DNA from: JAXDLW01 sp050998755
GTDB lineage: Bacteria > Chloroflexota > Dormibacteria > DASZGP01
Direction: 5' to 3'
NCBI GenBank assembly: GCA_050998755.1
Contig: JBPCPW010000010.1
Span: 1-10,736, forward strand
DNA: 10,736 bases
The position numbers were made by a program, and so were the translations under genes. Under the pieces are notes generated by a model. It did no database searches. It was not told where the DNA came from and saw only the letters and a list, made by a program, of their open reading frames with translations. Of this stretch, positions 1 through 5,497 are shown one piece after another; the first letter of the stretch is position 1, and every line of letters begins with the position of its first letter.

Positions 1-635
1 CCGGGCCGGTGTTGGCTATGGATTTTTTCTTCGTTCCTCGTTCCCCCCCCCCGCAGCACAAGGCCCCGGGGGCCGCCCCCGGCCCCGACCGACAACCGGT
101 AACCAGGCTGTGCGAGGATACTCACGACAGCGTTCGCCTCCGGCATCCACTGTAGGCGCGGAGACAGCACCAGGCGATAGCCACCGGCGGGATCGGTCAC
201 GATCTGCGCGAGGTCGATCCCCTCAAGCTTGTTCCGGATGCGGCTCACATAGCTCCGCACCGCCTCCTCGGGAAGGGCAGCGTCGTGCCAGGCGTCGAGG
301 AGCAGGTTGCGCGCGCTGAAGCTGCGCCCCGGCGATCCGAGCATGAGCCTGAGAATCTGAAATTCCCTGCGCGTCAGCGCGATGCTGCCGCTCCAGTTGT
401 CGACGGTTCTTGCCGTCTCGTCGATCACGACTTCCTCCAGGTGCCAGACGCGCGCGTTCCAGAACGTGAGAAGCTCCCGGTATCGCTCCAGCCGCCCTGT
501 GAGCGCCGCCGCCTGCCCCGGTCGCTGGCTCTGGGTCCGCCGGGTGAAGTCGATCAATCTGCTGTAGACCTCCTCCCAGTGGCGCGCGACGATGACGTCC
601 TCGCTGAGAGGGTCTTCCCCCTCGATCAGCTCCAT
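1..635 (-). CDS. Winged-helix (OmpR/PhoB-type) regulator with non-receiver N-terminal helical domain, partial
   Basis: A minus-strand reading frame starts at ATG 635-633, with an AAAGGA ribosome site six bases upstream, and stays open to the window edge (211 residues visible). Residues about 85-157 read as an OmpR/PhoB winged helix: LTRREFQIL, then EEAVRSYVSRIRNKL as the recognition-helix region, then the wing ending GGYRLVL. This predicts a DNA-binding transcription regulator. Residues 1-80 are helical, with HWEEVYSRLIDF and RLERYRELLTFWNAR. They lack the acidic pair, phospho-Asp and Lys of a receiver, so the protein is probably not a classical response regulator. After residue 160 the frame continues about 50 residues through Gly/Arg-rich sequence that does not resemble a domain. 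It crosses a run of ten C (43-52), so the true end may be nearer residue 160 or the tail may be a frame error. The gene is divergent from the ferritin/Tat block and could regulate it (inference). Confidence 0.8.
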   Translation of the reverse strand, partial: MELIEGEDPLSEDVIVARHWEEVYSRLIDFTRRTQSQRPGQAAALTGRLERYRELLTFWNARVWHLEEVVIDETARTVDNWSGSIALTRREFQILRLMLGSPGRSFSARNLLLDAWHDAALPEEAVRSYVSRIRNKLEGIDLAQIVTDPAGGYRLVLSPRLQWMPEANAVVSILAQPGYRLSVGAGGGPRGLVLRGGGTRNEEKIHSQHRP

Positions 636-675
636 TGCCCGTCCTTTGGGTTCAGGTGACGACAGTACCGTCCTG

Positions 676-733
676 TCCCGGATTTGCGCAACTCCCACTA
701 CCAGGACCTACGACCTGGATCCCGGATTGGATC
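676..733. repeat. Short direct and inverted repeats in divergent intergenic region
   Basis: The 9-mer TCCCGGATT occurs at 676-684 and 720-728, 44 bases apart. Between the copies, CCAGG (701-705) and CCTGG (714-718) form an inverted repeat, and TGGATC is repeated at 716-721 and 728-733. The cluster lies just upstream of the winged-helix gene (start 635), on the side shared with the ferritin genes, so it may hold operators. No sigma-70 promoter of convincing quality is visible here. Confidence 0.3.
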
Positions 734-815
734 AGCCGCGCCTGAAGCGCCCGGCGCGCGCCAAGAAACTGATGCGGACTTTAATGCGCCATCGCTGCTA
801 TCACTTGATGAGGCC

Positions 816-830
816 CGGTGAATGTCACCG
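816..830. promoter_or_regulatory. Perfect inverted repeat, candidate operator
   Basis: CGGTGA and TCACCG form perfect 6-bp arms around an ATG spacer. The repeat lies about 22 bases before the strong GGAAGGAGG ribosome-site-like sequence at 853-861 and about 120 bases before the chosen start of the first ferritin-like gene. Size and spacing suit a dimeric winged-helix regulator, and one is encoded divergently at 1-635. The functional assignment is inference. Confidence 0.35.
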
Positions 831-949
831 ATCTCGGCCTATCGCGACATCTTAGGAAGGAGGAGCTGATGGCCATTCGCCGCGCCCCGTCGCGACGTCG
901 CCGCCGCATGACTCCGGTCCCTGCATCCAACCAACAAAGGAGTACCCAA

Positions 950-1606
950 ATGTCTGAAGAACTGTTTGGGGGTCAGCCGGTCATGCAGATCGACGACCCC
1001 AAGGAGCGTCGCGACTTTCTCAAGTACGCGGCCATGTTCGGCGGCGCCGCGCTGCTGGCCGCTTGCGGTGGCAGCACCGGGAGCACCTCGACCCCAAGCC
1101 CCAGCCCGTCCCCGTCGGTCGATTCCAGCACCGGTGACCTCGGCATCCTGAACTACGCCCTCACCCTGGAGTACCTCGAGGCGGAGTTCTACGACAAGGG
1201 GACCAAGGCCAACATCCTGGGCGATGTCCAGCCGCTGATCGATCCCATCGCAGCCCACGAGGCGGCCCACGTGACCGCCCTCACCGCGGCGATCACCCAG
1301 GCCGGGGGCAAGCCCGTGGCCAAGCCGACCTTCAAATTCCCCGACGGCACCTTTACCGACAAAGCAACCTTCCTCAAGACGGCTCAGACCTTCGAGGAGA
1401 CCGGGGTCAAGGCGTACCAGGGCCAGGTCACAAAGATCAAGAGCAAGGACGTGCTCGGCGCGGCCGCCAGCATCGCCGGGGTCGAGTCGCGGCACGCCGC
1501 GATCATCAACGACATCCTCGCCGCCAAGCAGGTGCCCGCCCCCTTCGAGGCGAATGCGCCGATGGCAGACATTCTCACGGCCGTCAAGCCGTTCATAGGG
1601 AGCTGA
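950..1606 (+). CDS. Tat-exported ferritin-like lipoprotein (PF13668-type)
   Basis: This is a 218-residue exported protein. Residues 18-39 combine a twin-arginine motif (KERRDFLKYA), a hydrophobic stretch and a lipobox ending LLAAC, so it is probably Tat-exported and lipid-anchored at Cys39. A Ser/Pro/Thr-rich linker (about 41-62) leads to a four-helix ferritin-like domain. Candidate di-iron ligands are E74/E77, E104 and H107 (HEAAH), E149/E150 (FEETG), and E179 and H182 (ESRH). The family includes plant desiccation-related PCC13-62 proteins; the substrate is unknown. I chose ATG 950 because AAAGGAG precedes it and the signal peptide then has a normal length. An in-frame ATG at 869 has an even stronger GGAAGGAGG site and would add 27 very Arg-rich residues, so that start remains possible. 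The stop lies three bases before the next gene, a paralogue, so the two are co-transcribed. Confidence 0.85.
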   Translation: MSEELFGGQPVMQIDDPKERRDFLKYAAMFGGAALLAACGGSTGSTSTPSPSPSPSVDSSTGDLGILNYALTLEYLEAEFYDKGTKANILGDVQPLIDPIAAHEAAHVTALTAAITQAGGKPVAKPTFKFPDGTFTDKATFLKTAQTFEETGVKAYQGQVTKIKSKDVLGAAASIAGVESRHAAIINDILAAKQVPAPFEANAPMADILTAVKPFIGS

Positions 1607-1609
1607 TAG

Positions 1610-2224
1610 ATGCTGAATCCAAACGTCACACGACGCCGTTTCCTCGGCACCACCGCGATCGGAGCGGGCGGTGTTATCTCAGGCGCCACCGCCATCGAGT
1701 TGCTCAGCACCACCCGGGTCTGGGCCGATGCCGCCGGCGACCTCGACATCCTCAACTTCGCACTCACCCTTGAGTACCTCGAAGCCGACTTCTACGCCAA
1801 GGGTGTCGCCAGCGTCAAGTTTGCCAACGCCCACGACAAGGCGGTGTTCACCCTGATCGCCTCGGACGAGGCCGCGCATGTCACCGCCCTGACCGACGCC
1901 ATTTCCAAGGCTGGCGGCAAGCCCGTGGCCAAGCCGCAGGTCAAGTACCCCGCGGGCACCTTCGAGTCGGCGGCCAAGTTCGTCACCCTCGCGAAGACCT
2001 TCGAGGAGACCGGCGTGAGTGCGTACCTCGGACAGGCAGGCGCGATCACCAACCCGGATGTGCTCCAGGCTGCTGCCTCAATCTTCGGCATCGAGTGCCG
2101 GCACGCCGCCCTGGTGGGCCGCATCGCCGGCCTGCCCCCGGAGGGCGGCATCTACATGGGCGCCACCGAGAAGCCCAAGCCCAAGGCGGACGTCCTCGCC
2201 GCGGTCATGCCCTTCCTCGCTTAG
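1610..2224 (+). CDS. Tat-exported ferritin-like protein, paralogue of the preceding gene
   Basis: The protein has 204 residues. TRRRFLGTT at 7-15, a hydrophobic region, and VWA-DA near residue 39 form a Tat signal with a cleavable AxA-like end. There is no lipobox, so it is predicted to be released or soluble outside the membrane, unlike its lipidated neighbour. The mature part is the same ferritin-like fold, with ligand candidates E55/E58, E87 and H90 (DEAAH), E132/E133, and E162 and H165 (ECRH). It shares long blocks with the upstream protein (EYLEA.FY.KG, EAAHVTALT, AGGKPVAKP, FEETGV.AY.GQ), showing a tandem duplication followed by divergence. The C-terminus carries a short GATEKPKPKAD insertion. 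The start has GGGAG eight to ten bases upstream, inside the end of the previous gene. Metal binding and redox function are inferred from family and ligands. Confidence 0.85.
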   Translation: MLNPNVTRRRFLGTTAIGAGGVISGATAIELLSTTRVWADAAGDLDILNFALTLEYLEADFYAKGVASVKFANAHDKAVFTLIASDEAAHVTALTDAISKAGGKPVAKPQVKYPAGTFESAAKFVTLAKTFEETGVSAYLGQAGAITNPDVLQAAASIFGIECRHAALVGRIAGLPPEGGIYMGATEKPKPKADVLAAVMPFLA

Positions 2225-2245
2225 CGGGGAGTTCCCGCAGGGAAA

Positions 2246-2276
2246 GGGGCAACCCGGCCCTCTGACCGGGTGCCCC
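2246..2276 (+). terminator. GC-rich hairpin after ferritin pair (terminator or attenuator)
   Basis: GGGGCA-A-CCCGG (2246-2257) pairs with CCGGGTGCCCC (2266-2276), giving 11 base pairs with one bulged A and an 8-base loop. A smaller 5-bp hairpin (2224-2228 with 2234-2238) precedes it. Only TTA follows, so it is not a classical U-tract terminator. It may partly separate ferritin expression from tatA/tatC, or stabilise the 3' end of the ferritin transcript. Confidence 0.5.
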
Positions 2277-2399
2277 TTACCAGCGACCCATATCCGGCTC
2301 GGCGGTTGCGCCCGTCGAGACTTCTCCCTCCACAGGTGGGGGCTCCGTTTGGGAACTTCGGGGCCTCCACCACCAACTCTGCAAAGGAGCACAAACAAC

Positions 2400-2669
2400 A
2401 TGGGAGTCAGCCATCTACCCATCCTCATCATCCTCGCCGTGGTCGCCCTGGTCGTCTTCGGCCCCAAGCGGCTGCCCGAACTGGGCCATGGCCTGGGCAA
2501 GGCCATCACCGAATTCAAGAAGGGAGCCGCGGAGTTGACCGGCTCGCATGATCATGTTGTCGCCAGCAGCACCGAGCCCACCCAGCCGAGCGTTGCCATC
2601 TCCTCAGTCCCGGCGGAGCCCCAGCCAGCGGGTGCCGCGCCGGTCACCGAAGCCGCCACCCGAGCCTGA
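2400..2669 (+). CDS. tatA: Sec-independent translocase subunit TatA/TatE
   Basis: This is an 89-residue TatA-family subunit, which oligomerises at the membrane to let folded twin-arginine substrates cross. Residues 6-20 form the short transmembrane helix (PILIILAVVALVVF). The hallmark FGPKRLPELG hinge (20-29) follows, then the amphipathic helix (GLGKAITEFKKG). A Pro/Ala-rich, poorly conserved tail runs from about residue 50 to the end, as is usual. The start ATG has AAAGGAG ten bases upstream. The gene follows two Tat-substrate genes and precedes tatC. The F-G-P hinge favours TatA over TatB, and no separate tatB is seen, which fits the minimal TatAC systems known from many Gram-positive bacteria. 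Confidence 0.93.
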   Translation: MGVSHLPILIILAVVALVVFGPKRLPELGHGLGKAITEFKKGAAELTGSHDHVVASSTEPTQPSVAISSVPAEPQPAGAAPVTEAATRA

Positions 2670-2683
2670 CCGCCAGCCCAATC

Positions 2684-3520
2684 ATGGCTCAGGATATCCG
2701 GCGGCTGCCGGAGGTGGGAGGAGTGCGGGCTGCAGCAGGCCCGCATGCCCCGGCCCGTGCTCCTTCACCTGCTCCCGCCCCCCAGGAAGCCCGACGGATG
2801 ACCTTGGTCGAGCACCTCGAGGAGCTCCGGCGCGTGCTCATGATCTCAATGGGGGCGTGGGGGATTGCCACGGTGCTCGGGGTGGCCCTGTCCGGGTTCG
2901 TGCTCGAGCTCATCATCCGGCCGCTGCGGTACCTGCATCAGCCCCTTCACTACTTCAACCCGATGGGCTACTTCTCTATCCATCTCAAGGTCGGAGTGGT
3001 TGTCGGGCTGGCGCTGGCGCTGCCGATCATCGTATGGCAGGCCTGGACCTTCGTGTCGCCCGGATTGAGGTCGTCGGAGCGGCGCTTTGCCAAGCCGCTC
3101 CTGATCAGCTCACTGGGGCTGTTCGCGGCCGGCGCCGCGCTGGCCTACTTCTTCCTGTACATCGCCATGCGCATGGTCAGCATGGTGAGTCACGACGGCA
3201 GCCTGACTTTCTTCCCCGAAGCGAACGCCTATATCGGCTTTGTACTCATCTTGATGGTGGCCTTCGGGATCACCTTCGAGTTCCCGGTCGCCCTGGTGCT
3301 GCTCTCGATGGCTCGAATGGTCGATTCCGCCCGGCTCAAGAGGTCCCGCAAGGTGGCCTATTTCGCTATCGCGGCCGTCGGCTACGTGGTCACGCCAGGT
3401 GTCGATCCTGTTACCCCGATCGCGCTCGTGACTCCCCTGATCGTTCTTTACGAGGCCGCGATCGTGATCATCGTGCGCCTGGAGAAGGGGAGGAGGGTCC
3501 AAGCCGGTGTCGACAGCTAG
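2684..3520 (+). CDS. tatC: Sec-independent translocase subunit TatC
   Basis: TatC is the multi-spanning subunit that recognises the twin-arginine signal. From ATG 2684 the protein has 278 residues. The canonical N-terminus TLVEHLEELR starts at residue 40, followed by six hydrophobic segments (about 53-73, 102-123, 137-162, 183-208, 223-238 and 244-265). The family signature AFGITFEFP, with its conserved Glu (E199) and Pro (P201), is at 193-201. The first 38 residues are Pro/Ala-rich. An ATG at 2798, preceded by AGGAAG at eight bases, would give a standard-length TatC, and I cannot decide between the two starts. There is no strong ribosome site at 2684, which lies 14 bases after the tatA stop. 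The 3' end overlaps the cupredoxin gene by 14 bases, implying translational coupling. Confidence 0.93.
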   Translation: MAQDIRRLPEVGGVRAAAGPHAPARAPSPAPAPQEARRMTLVEHLEELRRVLMISMGAWGIATVLGVALSGFVLELIIRPLRYLHQPLHYFNPMGYFSIHLKVGVVVGLALALPIIVWQAWTFVSPGLRSSERRFAKPLLISSLGLFAAGAALAYFFLYIAMRMVSMVSHDGSLTFFPEANAYIGFVLILMVAFGITFEFPVALVLLSMARMVDSARLKRSRKVAYFAIAAVGYVVTPGVDPVTPIALVTPLIVLYEAAIVIIVRLEKGRRVQAGVDS

Positions 3521-3863
3521 GTCAATCGTTATCCCGGCCGCGGTTTTCGTGGCGCTGGCAGCGATTGCCTCGTGCGGGGCGGGATCGACAGGGGTGCATG
3601 TCGCCACCACGCTCGACAACAAGGTGACCGGGTTCAAGTTTCAGCCCAGCCCCCAGCGTGTACATGTCGGCGACACCGTGCGCTGGACCAACTTCGATCA
3701 GTCGCAACACACCTCGACCTCGGACACCGAAGGAGTGTGGGACTCGCCCCGCCTCGATCACAGCGCGGTCTTCAAATACCAGTTCAAGACGGCCGGCGAT
3801 TTCAAATACCACTGTGCGGTCCATCCCTTCATGCACGGCGAAGTCATCGTCGCGGCAGCCTGA
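3507..3863 (+). CDS. Plastocyanin/amicyanin-like blue-copper lipoprotein
   Basis: This is a 118-residue cupredoxin starting at GTG, with AGGAGGG nine bases upstream inside tatC. Residues 1-23 are a Sec-type lipoprotein signal with a lipobox ending IASC (Cys23) and no twin arginine. The mature domain has the type-1 copper set: His68 (QSQHTS) and then Cys103, His106 and Met109 in YHCAVHPFMHG, the C-x2-H-x2-M arrangement of plastocyanin and amicyanin. It should carry single electrons at the outer face of the membrane. Its coupling to tatC, downstream of two exported ferritin-like proteins, suggests it passes electrons to or from them or a terminal acceptor. That link is inference; a copper-carrier role is the alternative. 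Confidence 0.88.
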   Translation: MSTARSIVIPAAVFVALAAIASCGAGSTGVHVATTLDNKVTGFKFQPSPQRVHVGDTVRWTNFDQSQHTSTSDTEGVWDSPRLDHSAVFKYQFKTAGDFKYHCAVHPFMHGEVIVAAA

Positions 3864-3864
3864 C

Positions 3865-4278
3865 ATGGCCGCGCTCATGCCCGCCCTCCAGGTTCGCGAC
3901 GCGGGTGCCCCGCCGCTGGAGCGGGCGATCCGCGAGATCCGCCAGGCCGAGTCGGCCCGCGCTGACGCCCGGGGGCGAAAGGTGCGGCGGCGCAGGTTTG
4001 TGGCCCAGATCGACCAGTTCATCCTCGAACTGGAAGAGATGCACCTGAGGGGCGGTCAGAGGGTACCGAACTCCATGGTTCAGCGACTCGCCGGTTTCCT
4101 GGAGCAACTGCCACCGGAGTGCCGTGGCTCGTTTTCGCTGCGGACCCGGATCGCGTATGTGATCGATGACCTGTTCGATGTCCAGGAACGCCTTCTGAAC
4201 CGCCTGGTTATCGGTAGAGACGAACTCGTCGCCGAGGACACCGTGCTGGATCAGCCTCGCGACGAAAGCCTGCAGTAG
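3865..4278 (+). CDS. Conserved-looking protein of unknown function, helical
   Basis: I do not recognise this 137-residue protein. It starts one base after the cupredoxin stop, with no clear ribosome site, which fits coupling. It has no signal peptide or membrane segment, so it should be cytosolic. Residues 18-60 are charged and helical, with a basic patch (GRKVRRRR, 37-44) and then FVAQIDQFILELEEMH. Residues 70-115 contain LAGFLEQLPPECR and RIAYVIDDLFDVQERLLNRL, also helical and possibly a dimer interface. It is the last gene of the ferritin/Tat/cupredoxin block and meets a minus-strand gene three bases beyond its stop. The same frame is open upstream to 3658, but that part lies inside the cupredoxin gene and is rejected. 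Confidence 0.65.
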   Translation: MAALMPALQVRDAGAPPLERAIREIRQAESARADARGRKVRRRRFVAQIDQFILELEEMHLRGGQRVPNSMVQRLAGFLEQLPPECRGSFSLRTRIAYVIDDLFDVQERLLNRLVIGRDELVAEDTVLDQPRDESLQ

Positions 4279-4281
4279 GCC

Positions 4282-4584
4282 TCAGCGAGGGACTAGGGCG
4301 ACCAACTGGCCAGCGAGCACCACGCCACCCAGGAGCCGCCTGAATGGATTGACGCCGCGCACCAACTCGATGACCGCCCAGGTGATGAGCGCTACCGCCG
4401 CCACCGCGGAGAGGATCTCGCCGGCAATCCCGCCGGGGTGAACCACCGCACGTAGAGCGGCCGCGACGAGGAATAGGAGCAACGGCGCGTTGGGCCATTG
4501 CGCTACCGTCACGCGACCGGTCTGACGGTTGCGGAAAACCCAGTCGAGGGGGTTGGTGTACGGCGGGCGGACGGTACGCTCCAT
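4282..4584 (-). CDS. Small integral membrane protein, function unknown
   Basis: The protein has 100 residues from ATG 4584. A soluble head holds TNPLDWVFRNRQTGRVTVAQ (10-29), which resembles the N-terminus of small uncharacterised membrane proteins known from Actinomycetota. It is followed by PNAPLLLFLVAAALRAV, a second hydrophobic helix (58-76), the motif VRGVNPFRRLLG (76-87) and a third short hydrophobic segment. The function of such proteins is not known to me. An in-frame ATG at 4623 has AAGGG ten bases upstream and would add 13 residues, so it may be the real start. The gene is convergent with the 137-residue gene and divergent from the YwaF-like gene. Confidence 0.65.
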   Translation of the reverse strand: MERTVRPPYTNPLDWVFRNRQTGRVTVAQWPNAPLLLFLVAAALRAVVHPGGIAGEILSAVAAVALITWAVIELVRGVNPFRRLLGGVVLAGQLVALVPR

Positions 4585-4691
4585 CGCTTGAGCATACAGC
4601 AGCGTTATCACATCACCGCACATTCGGACTGCACCCTTGATGCCGCGAGTCCCGCTGTCATGAGGCCCGGCGGACCGGAACGGTTCGAGGT

Positions 4692-4708
4692 GCCGGGAGC
4701 CACCCGGC
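4692..4708. repeat. Perfect 6-bp hairpin in divergent intergenic region
   Basis: GCCGGG (4692-4697) and CCCGGC (4703-4708) are perfectly complementary around a 5-base loop. A smaller TCCG/CGGA hairpin follows at about 4717-4728. The position is 60-75 bases before the YwaF-like start. It could be 5' leader structure or chance in GC-rich DNA; there is no U tract. Confidence 0.25.
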
Positions 4709-4744
4709 GAAGCCCTTCCGGGTTCGGACCCTCCTCAGATCTTG

Positions 4745-4764
4745 CGCACGTGCAAGCATGTGCG
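4745..4764. promoter_or_regulatory. Near-perfect 20-nt palindrome at YwaF-like gene start
   Basis: CGCACGTGC (4745-4753) and GCATGTGCG (4756-4764) are 9-base arms around AA, complementary except for one position (a G:U pair in RNA). It ends one base before the GTG chosen as the start codon. It could be an operator for a dimeric repressor, or an mRNA hairpin hiding the start, since no Shine-Dalgarno sequence is visible. Confidence 0.4.
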
Positions 4765-4765
4765 G

Positions 4766-5497
4766 GTGACCTGGCAACTTGCCGCGACGTACCACGACCA
4801 ACACCCACTGGTGCTGTACAGCCCAACCCATCTGGGTGCCATCGTCGCCCTGGTGGTGCTCAGTATCGGCCTGGTGCTCGCGGCGCGCGCGCGCCCGGGA
4901 GGCTGGACGAGGTACGCCGGGTGGGGGCTTGCGGTGCTCCTGGTGGTCAACGAGGTGGCGTGGTGGGGGGTGCTGGTGGTGCGAGGCGAATGGGGCTGGG
5001 ACTACGCCCTGCCACTCTACCTCTGTGATGCCGCGGGCTTTGTTGCCGCTGTCGCGCTGGTCACCCGCAGGAGGTTGCTAGTGGAGGTGACGTACTTCTG
5101 GGGCCTCGCGGGGACGATCCAGGCGATGATCACGCCTGACCTGCACTACGACTTCCCGAGCTACTTCTACTTCCAGTACTTCATCCAGCACATCGGAATA
5201 GTCGTCGCCGCCCTGTTCCTGGTCGTGGGCCTGGAGATCCGGCCGCGCAAGGGAGCGGTGGTCCGTGTGGTCGCGCTCACCGTGGTGTTCACCGCGATCG
5301 CCGGGATGGCCGACGTCATCACCGGTGGCAACTATATGTACCTGCACCGCAAGCCATCTGGTGGGAGCCTGCTGGACTACATGGGGCCGTGGCCGCTGTA
5401 TATCGTCGCGGGGGTGCCCATCGCGGTCGCCCTGCTGGTCCTACTCGATCTGCCCTTCTGGGGCAGTCGTCGCCGGGCAGAGGCGGCCGCGGTCTAA
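4766..5497 (+). CDS. YwaF/TIGR02206-family integral membrane protein
   Basis: A 243-residue, largely hydrophobic protein with about six or seven membrane segments. It matches the TIGR02206/YwaF family as I know it: HPLVLYSPTHLGAI near the start, LPLYLCDAAGF (82-92), FWGLAGTIQA (111-120), TPDLHYDFPS (123-132), GNYMYLHRKP (188-197) and LLDYMGPWP (202-210). These polar, aromatic loop motifs are the family signature; the biochemical function is not established. The start is uncertain. TTG 4742, GTG 4760 and GTG 4766 are all in frame and none has a ribosome site. I used GTG 4766 because it leaves the 20-nt palindrome outside the coding region. The stop overlaps the last bases of the convergent carboxypeptidase gene. 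Confidence 0.88.
   Translation: MTWQLAATYHDQHPLVLYSPTHLGAIVALVVLSIGLVLAARARPGGWTRYAGWGLAVLLVVNEVAWWGVLVVRGEWGWDYALPLYLCDAAGFVAAVALVTRRRLLVEVTYFWGLAGTIQAMITPDLHYDFPSYFYFQYFIQHIGIVVAALFLVVGLEIRPRKGAVVRVVALTVVFTAIAGMADVITGGNYMYLHRKPSGGSLLDYMGPWPLYIVAGVPIAVALLVLLDLPFWGSRRRAEAAAV

Noticed and set aside
110..659. Plus-strand open frames over the left-edge gene
   Set aside because: The minus strand encodes a clear winged-helix domain here; the plus frames have no recognisable features.
2548..3627. Plus-strand open frame (359 residues) over tatC
   Set aside because: It runs in the wrong frame across tatA, tatC and the cupredoxin, which all have family hallmarks; the product is Pro/Arg/Ser-rich.
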